A DNA stretch of 64,000 nucleotides from Diphasiastrum complanatum (Eukaryota; Streptophyta; Lycopodiopsida; Lycopodiales; Lycopodiaceae). The DNA lies in the NCBI GenBank assembly GCA_029204225.1, contig CM055095.1, forward strand, positions 20,885,348 to 20,949,347. Reading direction: 5' to 3'. This document shows positions 11,081 to 24,100 of this stretch, piece by piece. Every line of letters starts with the position of its first letter. Positions within the stretch are counted from its first letter, which is position 1. The notes beneath the pieces were generated by a model, which saw only the letters and a program-made list of their open reading frames with translations, searched no databases and was not told where the DNA came from. A program made the position numbers and the translations under genes.

Positions 11081-11789
11081 CATTTTGTTGCATCCTATTA
11101 TGACTTGAGAAACTTTATGGAAGCCTTTAGTTCTTTTGGCTGAAGCTATGATTCATGCTTTGCATTGTTTTTGAAATACAAGGCCACATGTTAAGAGTGT
11201 CTTTTATGTTGGAGAAAAAAAGAGGCTCATTATTTCAGCCTTGTTATTATCTACACTCTGCCTTTCACCACCGACAATGAAGACGAGTCACGATTATGTG
11301 TGATCGATTTGATTGTGGTACAAATGTGGTTATTACTTCATGCATTTGATGTGTACCTATTTCTAATCTATGTATATATGATGTTGTGTCGATACTAGTA
11401 TGCATGGAGTTGATGGTTTGAGTTTGTATTAAGGTAATGTGTCGGGGTTTTTAGATTCTTTACTATTAGAGGTGGACGATCTTCACAAACGACATGCATG
11501 CACATGCTCGCTCATTCGTGTGCGCACACAAAAACATATACACAACCTATGACCTTTCTATTAAGAGAACAAGTACCAACACATGTTATGCTAAAGTTGG
11601 ATCATTGTGTCAATGCTTGGGAGCTCCAACACATGCCCATATAGATTTTAATTTTATCTATTGAACAAGTCAAAATACTTTTCATAACAATTATTAATTT
11701 GTTATTAGAACCTTTCATTTCGCCTCAAGTGCCTTCGATGTCTAAAGTGGTTATAATTTTCTTTTCATTTTCACCATTTTTTTTAAAGA
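8941..11789. other. Non-coding interval after the PPR gene
   Basis: I see no supported gene. Short ORFs have no recognisable motif. The first few hundred bases are likely the 3' UTR of the PPR gene. Confidence 0.6.
11022..11080. repeat. Compound (CT)n-(CA)n microsatellite
   Basis: A CT run to about 11058 passes directly into a CA run of roughly eleven units. Confidence 0.95.
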
Positions 11790-12470
11790 AAATTGCCACT
11801 ACTTCACATCCTTCTATGCTTTGATGGACACACTCAACTTGCAAGCGTGATAAGTTACTACAAAAATAGGCATTGTCAATGCCAGAACTCCATCTATCAG
11901 GCTCAACACCGCATTCTATCAGGCAGAGTTAGAATTGCCCCTCTTTTAGTAGTTGCAATAGCCCCACATTCACTAGCAAATTGAAGCCTCTCTTAAAATC
12001 CTCCCATCCTACAACCATGATCACAAGGACATAGATTGATTTGGAGTTCTAGCATACACATAGCCTAGAGAGAGCGTACAAAGACTAAACGTATTGTTAA
12101 ATAAAATCAATGACCTTATTGCTTTTATCTAAGACTAATTGATAGTAATTAGATCAAGTAAATTTTTCCCGATAAATTTGTAAGGACACTAGAAATGCTA
12201 AATATTCTTGGTGTTATTAGTTGCAAACAAAGTAATTTTAAATAAAAATCTAGATCAACTCTCCAAAACCTTGTTGAATGTTGACCTTCAAATGTTGTCA
12301 TGCCCGTCGAGAACAACTAAAATTTACATCTATCAACTCGATGACAAAACCTATTCTAATGCACACATATAGCATAGTTTTCAAAGAATTTTATTTTGGG
12401 ATCTTTCCAAATGTAAAAAGGCAACACACTCATTGAATGCTCCTCCTTGCTATGAGAAGTTCAGATCCAA
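11790..12470 (-). pseudogene. Decayed duplicate of the 3' end of the fructokinase gene
   Basis: This stretch aligns, with many substitutions and indels, to about 15722-16390, which contains the last coding exon of the fructokinase plus flanking intron and 3' sequence. The pseudo-exon spans 12008-11876: an acceptor-like GTAG precedes it, and peptide scraps such as ECGAIATTKRGAI survive, but a 1-nt deletion causes a frameshift, a second indel breaks the end, and the normal stop GCATAG has become GCATTG. It lies 3.9 kb beyond the true last exon, on the same strand. Confidence 0.85.
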
Positions 12471-13340
12471 AATGCACTTAATGATCAACAAGATCTTGGC
12501 TAAATTTGGATGCACATCATTCACATGTTATAATTCATCAATCTACACATGCTATAATTGCAAAATACAAGTAGCTTTGATCATAAGCACTAATATCTGA
12601 TATGGTATTGTCCATGTCCGTACAACGGCAGCAACATACAGCTTTTCACACGTGTGGATTCAAGCACAACAAGAAAAATCACATTCTATACACTAGAACT
12701 CAAGATATCATGAGAAATATGCAAGAGATGAACATAGAATCAAAAGAGGAAAGAGAACTTCAAGATACTTTCTCCATGCTGGTACAACTATTTATAACAG
12801 CCACAGTGCTATTTGGCCACTTACCCTAAATTAGCCCCAAAATAACAACTTCTAGGTACTTCACCAAAAACCTAGTTTTTAGTGACTAAATGCAATGTAT
12901 CTATATTAGCCAATTAGAATGGGTCCAAATCCGACCTCATCCACAAATATACTTGCCAAAAATAGTTCAAACATTATTTAGGCTTTATTGACATAAAAAA
13001 ATCTCTAAGTTGAAATTTCATATTGGCCTCAAAATTGCCAAAATAACTCAACTAACTAGTTGGATTTTTCACACTCCCTCTTCAACTAGTTTTAACATAG
13101 AATTTGATAGTACTCGAAGATGAGTTCTATGCTTCATAGACAAGTCCTTTCCCAATGCAAGATGTGTGGAGGGAGCAGTTTAAGAGATGGAAACTTCTTC
13201 CACAAACATTTCCTTGCGATTGCCCATGTACTTCATCCACTATGTAGATTTTCCAGGCAAGACATGGATGTTGAGCTTGGTACGGGATGGAGCACATACA
13301 CATAGTCCATGTTTGTACTTCAGCTCAATTGAGGTAGCTT
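12471..13340. other. Non-coding interval
   Basis: AT-rich sequence with no supported gene. Confidence 0.5.
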
Positions 13341-13790
13341 TATCGAGACAATGTGGACTTTCAAGAGGAGGATGTATTTTTTAGGGTGATGGCAAAGGAT
13401 AAGGAGTTGATATTGCAGCCGATAACAGTGTGGAACATCTTTCGAAATAGCACATTAGAGTTACAGTGGTTGGCCAACAGGGTTTTGCCACATGAGTTTC
13501 AACTTCCACATGAGAGCTGAATTGGTCCATCTTGTCACCCATCCATACAAAGAAGAAAATTCATTTGAGTGTGAACAGTGTGTGTAGTTGGTGTATTGTG
13601 CAAAACCAACTTGCACCTCTTGTTCATGGTGTGGAAGTGGGGAAGATCATGCAATTGAACCTAAATAGGTTGCATGGTAAGGACCAAATGCCTAAGCAGC
13701 CAGAGGTAGATGTGGTTAGAGAAGAAAGACATTTGGTTGGAGTGTTGCTAGAGATGATGAGACGAAGCAGAATGAGATCGGCGAGGTGAT
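13340..13790 (+). pseudogene. hAT transposase C-terminal (dimerisation) relic
   Basis: One frame reads NSTLELQWLANRVL near 13455-13496, and after a stop and frameshift another reads IHTKKKIHLSV, then LVHGVEVG, near 13541-13640. The order and spacing recall the C-terminal dimerisation region of plant hAT transposases (LQxLAxRVLS, IHxKKRNxL). Several stops and a shift show that it is dead. I did not find its termini. Confidence 0.5.
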
Positions 13791-14009
13791 GATCTTCTGG
13801 GTGTGGAGAGGAATGTCACCATGCAAGTTGATCTGAAGGTAGAGAGGCAACATGATCCTTTCTAACCCATTTGCAAACCTAGAGGTAGGCTCTAGGCTCA
13901 AGTAGATAGAGGTTTGGAGGCAAATCCAACAGCAGAGGCCTTGTCACACGCACCTTGCAGATTGAGAAGTACAAAAGGCAAAGGTAGAGATAGAGGATGC
14001 TCACACGAT

Positions 14010-14012
<3 letters not shown>

Positions 14013-14047
<35 letters not shown>
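14013..14047. repeat. (GA)n microsatellite followed by (GT)n
   Basis: An uninterrupted GA run, followed by a short GT-rich stretch. Confidence 0.95.
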
Positions 14048-14049
<2 letters not shown>

Positions 14050-14111
14050 CGTGTGCGTGTGTGTAGGCTATGATGGTTAAATGAGATTCTAATTCATCCG
14101 TCTCAAATTAG

Positions 14112-14262
14112 GGTTTTGACTTATCTTGACCGTAAGTGTTGCTAATTATGATTTTGACTTATATTGACCATTGACTTATCTTGACCATAAGTGAATTATT
14201 GCTAAACATGGACCATTGACTTATCTTGGCCATAAGTAGATTATTGCTAATTATGGTTTTGG
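14112..14262. repeat. Diverged tandem repeat with TTGACTTATCTTGACC core
   Basis: Three to four imperfect copies of a unit holding TTGACTTATCTTGACCATAAGT and ATTATTGCTAA follow each other. The TTGACY phrases contain the core of W-boxes (WRKY sites), but no gene starts nearby, so a regulatory role is not supported. Confidence 0.65.
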
Positions 14263-14357
14263 CCAAGTGTCAATTGCATGCCCTCACGCTTTTGGAAACT
14301 TCTATTTGGTGAATGTTTCCAATCGTGTGAGAGAGAGCGCTAGGAATCAAAACAGGT

Positions 14358-14360
<3 letters not shown>

Positions 14361-14392
<32 letters not shown>
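14361..14392. repeat. (GA)n microsatellite
   Basis: An uninterrupted GA run. From here to 15824 I see no gene other than the expected 3' UTR of the fructokinase next to 15824. Confidence 0.95.
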
Positions 14393-14395
<3 letters not shown>

Positions 14396-15824
14396 TGTTT
14401 CCTCTTTGATAGCGGCTGAATCTCTTTAAAGGCTGAAAATGATGAGTAGGGACATCATACTAGATATGTTGGCACCACTTGCTAGGATTATACATATGTA
14501 GAGTCTTGAGCGTTCTGGACATAAGCTAACATTGTTAGAGCCACTTTTGTTATATCTTTGAGCCCTAGTCTTCTCAAACATTAAGTTCCGTTTTGGTTGT
14601 GGAGTGGAGCTCCGGTGCAATGCCATTTTCAATGTGGTATAATGTTATTATGGTTCATTTTCTTGGTGATGCCACTCATCAAAGAACGGTTTCATTTCAA
14701 TATGGATTTCAAAGCTTGTAAGACCTTTTTTTGTTTTCAGTACTGCATACACTTAGGGGTCCTATACACAGCTTATAAATTTTACAGTTTTACACTTTTC
14801 GTAGTGCTATACTGAATTCATCCCAAGACAAACTTTGCGATAGATGTTGATCACAACAGGATATATATATGCTAAACGTAGAGTTCAAAAGTTGATTGTT
14901 ACACTTATATAGTTCTCTTCTGCGTAAAAGGATGTTTGCCTCGTAGAGATTAAAAAACGTACATTGGCTTCACGCTCGTGACAGCCTAAAGGATCCAAAC
15001 TTCAGTTGTCAAAAAATGCCATAGATTATGACAGTTTCTATGCAGTGCATCCATCTCATGTCCAATTCAACAATTCTCTATGGACGATACCGCAGTAGTA
15101 ACATTACTACGACTTCGGGCAGGTGCCAACCCGAGATACTAAGATTATCCTGGCTATGCTAAGTCATCTGTCATATTGTCTACCTGCATCTGGCATGTTG
15201 TCAATTTGCAACTGCGAATTAATGTTCAACTATTCTAAACTCTAGGCAAATGACTGAACAAACAGGCCCAAACTGAAGCTTTTAGTTTCTTATTTAGCTA
15301 CAGAAAACTGCTAGATGCTCAAACACACGATTGACTCCATAAATTAATTCGCAATCTGTCATTATAAAATTCCCATTCCCATAATTTGTCGCTGCAAAGG
15401 TAAAGCTTCCCATTGTAGTAGCAACAATGTTTACTGCATCTGGTGCAGAAAAACCAGTGATCTTCCTTATACATGTGAATTAGGACCACCTGTATTTCTT
15501 AGTAGATTCTCTAAATTGTTTTTTCTTCTCTCCCATTCTTGGATGGATTCACCTTTGATGGACTGGGGAAAACCTTGCTACTAGGACTCCCAAGAGAAAA
15601 TGAATAAGACATCAAACAAGTTGCATTTCCTTCTACTCAGTCATTGTATACGGCCTATTTGGTAGCATAAATAATAGCGGAATCTTTGCTCTATGAAACA
15701 TCTGCCAATTGTTTTCTAGAAAACTGCCACTCCCCCACATCTCGTGATGCTTTGATGGATACACTCAAATTGCAATCAAAAAGGTGTATCATCTCCAATA
15801 AGCTACTACAAAAACAGATATAGT

Positions 15825-18800
15825 CTATGCAGGAACTCCATTGATCAGGCTCAACACCGCATTTCTATCAGGCAGAGCCGGAATTGCCCCTCTTTCGGTA
15901 GTTGCAATAGCCCCACATCCATTGGCAAATCGAAGTGCTTCTCTTAACCTGCTCTCATCCTGCAAGCAGGATCACAAGGACTTCGTAATTCTAGCATACA
16001 CATATCTAAAACGTTACAAAGACAAAATACTGAATAAGGCAATGGCATTACATTGATTATATTTAAGACTTATTGACGATTATTTGATCCAGATCCAGCT
16101 ATAATTCCCTGAGCATTAGAAATGCTGAAATGTTTGCTTATTGCTATCAGTTGCAAAACAAAATGATGCACAGATAAAGATTCAGAGAATTTCTCCAGAA
16201 CCCTGCTGAACATTAACTTTCAATGTTGTCGTGCCCATCAAAAACTTCTGAAATTTACATCTGCCAACTCAATTAGATTCCACTACAAATAAATTGACTT
16301 TCAAGGAATTTCATTTTGGGGTTTTCCAGATGTCAAAAAGTTAACACACTCATTGAATGCTCCTCCTTGCAAGTGCATTTGTGAACCAGAAATGCTTGTA
16401 GATTACCATTTTGATTACGCATGAAAAACTTCTCAGGTGTCAATGCAAAATAGTGCAAGGTTTTCATTCACATGCAACAAATGCACATAATGCTAAGAAT
16501 ACCTTACCGTACTTGAAAAAGCAACAGCCTATATCTCTGTTTTAGGTGTGCAGTTAGAAATATGAGGCTACCATCGAAAGCTTTTGTGATATCATGGGAT
16601 GAGCCTCTAGATTAGTTCGCCTCATCATACTTTGAAATCGCCATCAACATAGTAGTGGTAACTTATTATATGGACAATTTTCTCATTAATTTTGACAAAG
16701 CCTTGCTTTAGGCATCCAAAGCTACACATACTCGATCTTCTAGATCAATTGCCCACCATTTATACACTCTATCTTGGGTTCAGGGCCCCTGATTTATTAT
16801 ATGAGCAAGGAAGTGGCTTGATATCCTTGGTATGGAGCATGCAGACTCTACACTTGTATCTTATGTGGACTCAACATGTTTCAGGCCTGGCATGTTGGCA
16901 CAAATAGGGGCACAGAATTCTCGATGGGCATGCCAAAGGTCCTAAAAGTGGTATCAAAGAGTTTCAAATCCTTGGGGGATTAGGCAACTATAGGGAAAAT
17001 AGACTACATGAACTTGGGAAAGTTCAGTCATGGTGGGGAGGTTTGTTATGCCATTCCTCAGGTCCGAACCCAAAACCAAGTATGTAAATAGACCTACCAT
17101 GAGAAATGGGATTTTTTGTCCCATAAGCAAGGGAGTAGCTGTTATCCTTGGTATACAAGGAGTAAGCACACTTTATACTTGTATCTTTGTGGCCTCAAGA
17201 TAATTTAGGCCTGGCATGTTGGCACATGTAAGGCTGCTGAATTCCTGGTGGGCAGGGGTCCTAGATTCTGTCCTAGGTTTGATACCTATATGTTTGAAGA
17301 GGAGATAGAGGAAGGTAACTTATAACATGGACTAAAGATCAATTCAATCAAAGCTCCATATCTTTACATGAATCCTCCCAATGCATTCAATCATAACTAG
17401 GTCAACTTAACAAGATTATGAGATGTTGCTTGGTCTAAGAATAACCGACGAAGATTTAATTGTCAAATGTAATTTTTGCGATAGCTTCCCTCATAAATGG
17501 TCCAAATGACTAACTCTATATAGTGCTACTAAAACCACCATATTAAGGTTTTATTACTATTTCTTGGTAAGGCATCTCCATATCGTTTCTATCTTTCTTT
17601 GATATTTCACATCAGGAATCAAAGACATAGAAATCTCATTAAAATCTATACCAACCACTTTAGCTAGTGTTCCTATAAGGTTGGAGCAAGCAACACAAAA
17701 TTATTTTTCCAACCAAGCCAAGCCTTTGCCCCAGTTCCTCAATTTATCGTATGGTTCACAAGACGTGCTTACCAACAAGGGGGACATTGAATAGCAAACA
17801 GCCATTACTTGTCCCTATCAATGCTATCAAAGCACACATTAACTACGTGCAAAAATCTTTCAGTATGTTTAACACAAACCAATACAATGAATCATTCTTT
17901 CACTTCTATGAAGATCAATACCCAATCTTTGGAAGCAATAGCTAGCCTAGATGAGTGGAGCAGATAAATTGTGCATATAAACTCCAAACAAAGAGAATAA
18001 ACATATTGAAGTGAGTCATCAAATAGTTTGTATGTAACTCCAAGCAACAAACAGATTGGATTAGATTTATCACTAAAAATCGGTGAAGCTCGATACAACT
18101 AAGTTACAAGTAACTAAGAGGATACCTGATACAAGGATTTATCTCCAACTAGTTGGCTCAATATACCTCCAACAAAAGCATCACCAGCACCTGTAGTATC
18201 AATGGCTTCAACTTTCACACCCTCCACTCTCCCATTGAAATCCTGCTAACAATAACACGCATTAAATATTCGATACACAGAAAATTTCCTTCTGTGTTGG
18301 GTGATTAAAAAAGGCTCGATAGAAATTATCAAAAGGCAGCAACTCAAGAAACGAAGGAACAATTTCATATATGACACTGTAAGCTTCAATTTCAAATAGA
18401 ACCTTCACAATAAGTGATAGATCTTAAATGATTCAAGAAAGAGATACAGCAAAATGATAAGTAATGCAATTCCTCATGCAAAAACACTAACACTAGTTAG
18501 ATTATTCCCACATGACCTGGCTTAAACCTATACTATGCTAAGAACAGTCAAACGACACAAGGGGAGTCACAATCCACATTTTATGTGATGGTAGCCTATC
18601 CCCAACCCCAAAGAAAGATTCAAAAATTTTAGAGGGAAAACGCGCTATAGCTTGCTCCAATCACAAGTCCCCTTGCTGCCATAGAGCAAGAGAAATACAT
18701 AGTTGAAAGATTATATCCATTTAAAGATCCATAAAATTCCAGTAATTTAGTGAACCACATCAAAATCTAAATGTCCTAAGTTTCCCAAAATTAGAAATAA

Positions 18801-21078
18801 GTGCCAATATTGTTGATAGAAATAAGATGTGGCAAGATAGAAAAGACCACAAAAGGATGCACAAATGAGAATATTGTCAAAATGAAGAAGTCACATAATA
18901 TCAAGCTAATAAGGCCTGAACAAGCAATTGATAGCTGGGAACACATCCACAAACAAAACATCACGCATGGAAAAGATGACAACAAATCTTAGAAGCCCGT
19001 TCCGACCATTTTGGGTCGGAACGTTCCTGGAGTTCCGAAACGTTCCTGGTCGGAACAAGTTCATGTAAAAAAGAAACAAGGCATCAAAGTGCCACCTACT
19101 GGCCGTTATCTTCCTTCTTCGCGACCTTCCTTCTTATGATATATTGAGGGACGCTTATAATGCACTGAGGGACGCTACAGATCAGAAATCGATTTCAAAT
19201 CATTGTTCAAGACGTAGGTTCAAGACAAGACATATATCCGAGCTAGAATCGCTGTATCTTGATACATTGAATACAGTCATCAGAGGAAAGAGGCTGCCAA
19301 CCACTGGCCTACATTCCAAAGACTTAACACATTGATCTTGAGTGACTTTTGCCACGACTCAAATTTAAATCAAGAAACTGCCTTCAAAAAAAGGGACTGC
19401 ATTGCTTACAAAAATGTTGTTTTTGCCATTTGCAATTATGTTTGCTGCTTTCAGTTGTAGTGTACGCACTTTTTTGAACATTCATGGTAGGATATCAAGC
19501 TCAGGCTTTCTAGCAAAGATTTTGATGCTGATAAGAAAATAGTATTTCTCTGTATAAATAGGACAACGCTATGTAACTTTGTATCTAAATAGGACAACGC
19601 TATGTACCTTTGTAAAAAAACGTATTATTTCAAAAAAAAAAAATTGGAGTCCCGTTCCATTCTAGAACGTGTTCCAAAATGCGTTCCGTTCCGGAATGGG
19701 CAACTAAGCAACAAATGATGACTGTATATAAATCTCCAACAAAAGACATCATATAATTTGATATAAACAACATCTATAGCTTGGAGAAGTAACAAATTTA
19801 TTTAGAAAAAACTATTGTAAAGTCTCAAAAAAACCAAACGACTATAGTTCTCCTACGAGTATTTCATTTCTATAAGTTTAGAAGCCCCAACCTTCTAGAA
19901 ACAATGTCAGAAGATTAGAGCTAAGATCCTCATCCCTTATCAAATCAACAAATTTTGAGAGGTGCCTTAGTCTAGCTAATAAATGTACTCATAGCCCTAA
20001 ACATTATTAATGAGGCTATTATTAGTAGTTAGTGATGCACCGGAATGCATTCCGGGGGGGTTTAGCATTCTAAAATGGCCGTTCCAAAATGCTATAATTT
20101 CTTTTTTTTAATATACATCTCCAATGCAACGGAATGCATCCTGTGAGGGTTGTGTTCCAAAACGCTGGTTCCAGAATGCTAAGAAATTTGCAATAAAATT
20201 GCAAAAAAATTTTCGCACTTGGTCGCGACCTCCTGGAAGAGAAAAAGTGTTTCAAATTTTTTTACACAGGTCGGATTGAGGCGTATGAGCACTCCACAAG
20301 CATCTATTCAACGATTGTTATGATTTTAGATGGTTCTGTATGGCTACCAATCAGTGCATGTCTAATCAATGCATCGGCAATAGATATGATTGTATTTGGA
20401 AAAAGTAGGCTTATACAGTGTATAAAAAAATTTGCAAAAATTATCACTCCAAAAACCCATGGAAATCCTATTTTTTGAGACCCATATAAAAAATCTAAAA
20501 AATACATTCCGAGTCAAAAGGCCGAAATATGTTCTGGAACGCGTTCAAGATCGCCCTGTGCATCTTTGCTTCCATTTGTCCCCCACTCTCTGGGATTAGG
20601 AAATATGGGGGAAGATCGCAAGTCGCCGAGTATGCTTATAGTTTTCGCCTTTCTTTGCATATTTCTGCAAATCCTTGCTTGTATGCATGAATGGGTCATA
20701 TTTTGAGATGATGTCATTTTTGTACATAGGTGAATAGCAGGGATTTGCAAAACAGCACGCCACTAGAAAAAGTTTTTCTGCGTTTAGCTTTGAGGTTATT
20801 GGCATCATATTTCACCTTATAACTACCTTAACGTATTCTTTTTCAAAAATAGCAAGCAATACCCCCACATCCTTTGCCTCCTATATGCTCTTTGTATTTG
20901 CCACTCATTGCACAATGCAAGTTACGCATGCCCATAATCTTTGAAGCAAAGGTATTAGTATCGTATATTTGCCACTGAGCAATTTTTACTATCGTAATGG
21001 AAGACTCTATTTTGACCCCTTAAAATCAGAAATTTTTTCCAAACATTCCAAACAGGTTTCAAAAGTTCTCAATCGGAG

Positions 21079-21113
<35 letters not shown>

Positions 21114-24100
21114 AACACATGAATACAATAACCCCAAGAAACAAGCTCCAAGGACCAGTTTTCTTTACAGATTAGGCACTTGTAGATCCTCTAAAAAAAC
21201 CAAAAGAGAAGCTTCCTGAATGTAACTGTACCTTTGTATAGTACCTACAACCATCCTGTCCCTCAGTCACTAATAAAAGCTTCAGGCCCGGATGTAGAAG
21301 TGATCTTGCAGCGTCATCGCTATAGCCATCTCCACCCTCAGTAAGGAAAGCGACTTCCTCCTCACTAATCTGCATAAAAGAATTAGGAATTGACAAACTA
21401 GTCATAAGCACAGATCATTGTCGACAGGAATGGAGTGAGGTGCTCACTGCTTACAGTTTGGTATATGTTGAAAAAAACTTGGAGTTTGACATCAAAAATA
21501 ACTACTCAGAAAAACCCTGTTCAAATAGAATGAATGGCCAGTTTCTTATGCTACCTTGATGAAGTCAGCAGTGTTCCAAATACTCAATATGCCCTTCCTA
21601 GCTTCAGAAGCTGAGGGCCATAAAGGGAGTCTCAAATTTGGGTCATACGACAGGAGGGCACCTCCAGCTTTCGCTGCTTCCATTGCAGCAAAGTGTGCAG
21701 ACCTACATGGTTCTGCAATCAAACTGATTGACCCATAATGGAAAATAGAAGCCTGCAACACACATTGTTTTCAAATCAAGATGAGTTCAATCTGCACTAG
21801 CTTGAAAGATTTAACCAAACAACTTACCTATGGTTACATAGGATGGTATGTCCCCTCCATCTTCTTCTTTTCATTATTGTTCTCTGTTATATTCTGTTCG
21901 ACTTTGTTCTTGTTCATCTTGCATATGCTCATACCCCAACTTTTTGAGTGGAGAGTTAAACTTTCTTGAATAAACACCAATAACATGAGGGGTCCCAAAA
22001 ATGTTAGGCTGGGATATTAAAAAATTTCAGGAGAAATAAGAGATACTACAATAACATGCAAAAACAGGAGTGAAAGGACGAGACAATGATAATAATGTGC
22101 CAAAAAACGAATGATTCTAACTGGTGGTGAGGTGAAGATGCCTTCATGAAAAGAATACTTGGAGCTCATGGGAGCTAGATTGTCAAGGCGGCCATTCCCA
22201 ATTACTAATCAGAACGTTGGAACTAAGGTCGTAAAATATGACCATACATACAGTTCTGTAAAAAGCCTTACTCACATGAGAGAGATTGCGGCTGGCAGAA
22301 ACTAAATAGAAGAATAGAGATATGCTCAGCATACTACATGTTCCAAAAAAGGAACAAAAACAAGTAATGATAAGAGTAATAAATAGCAAGTTTAACTAGC
22401 AAGGAAAAAGGAGAAACCATGGCTAATGTTACATATATTTGTAATCAATGGTTAAATAAGAGAAGGTAAAACCTCCATAAATGATAATATTCACAACCAT
22501 GCTGAGATCGCGTATAGACAGCAAATCACATTTACAAACACATGTGTCCCATTTTCTTCCACCCTTAGATTTTTCGGCCACCCAACCACACGATCTCCAA
22601 TAGGATTCTCAAACAAAAACACTGATGCACAACTCCATCCGAACTATGCAATGAAGACTGACAGGAAGACCACAACTTGAAATGGGAGGGTAAGTCATGG
22701 TGCCTCTAAATTTCAGCCTTGCCAGGACATTTTCCATAAGATAGTCATTCTACCTAGCAACCTTTAGAAGGAGCAAAACGAGCAAATTCGGGTATAGACA
22801 GCAACATTTAACTTTAGATTGGCCTGCCACACGATCTCCAATAGGATTCTCGAACAAAACGCTGATGCACAACTCCATCTGAAGGAAGGTGAATGGGACT
22901 AACTATGCAATGAAGACTGACTGGAAGACCACAACTTGAAATGGGAGGGTAAGTCATGGTGCCTCTAAATTTCAGCCGTGCCAGGACATTTTCCATAAGA
23001 TAGTCATTCTAACCTTTATAAGGAGCAAAACGAGCAAATTCTTTTCAATCTAAAGCATAAAACAAACCATTTTCTGTGTCAAGAATCTCTGACACTCAAA
23101 TTTAGAATCTCTAATATTACCCTTGTGCAACATCGAGCACTAAGATTCTGTTCATTTGGAATTTACGAAACACACACTTAACAAAAACTCTAACATTAAT
23201 GATTAAGCATGTCATCTCCAACCTACCTGTTTGATCAGATCCATGTCAAGCTCAGATGGTTGAAGCAGCATATCCGCACTAGGATTCCTGTAGAACATGA
23301 ACTCTCTTTCACCATCTTTCCGCAGTGTCACAAATGCTAAAGCAGTTCGAGCGCCAGTATCATATCTCATTCCTCTACTTTCCACATTGTTTTGTTTCAA
23401 AATATCAACAAGCATATATCCGAATTCGTCTTCACCCACCTGCATATCCATGCATATATCAGTCGGTTGGCAAAGCTGATATAAACAAAAAACTTGTGAA
23501 AGAACCCAAAGCTTGCATAAAATGATTTGCATAGGTCAAAGAATAAAAATTACGACCGTGATGTACTATAACTCGTATCTCAAAGAGACACCTGCAAAGC
23601 CTTGTTAACAGTTTTACTTTCACGTAATATCTTGCCAAGCAACATTTAACCCTTAACCCGAAGAGCCAAAGACTACATACATCGTACACAAACAATCTTG
23701 TCGGAAAATTGTCCAGACGTGAAAAACAAAACGGGATGCTACATAATAATATGGTGTATTTAACAGAAGGAACAGTTTTGACCCAGCACTTTTCGAATTT
23801 CATCTCAAAAACATTACTACTTCCTACTAGATGACTCTGCATAAGTTGACATTTATTTTACTAGTTACATTGTTCGCAAATGGCAGTTTCACTTCTGGCA
23901 CACCACGCAAGGAGGGCGTTTCACGACAGAGCATAGCTTCCAGATTGAGGCAGAAACCTGATTTTAATAGCACTTTTCGGGCGCAAGCTCAAATTTCCAC
24001 AGGGCATAGTACCTTAGTTCCAGCTAGGGCTAGTATATCCTCACTCGCGGATACATCAACTTCGAACTTGGGTGCGCAAGCCCACAACCCAAATTCTTAT

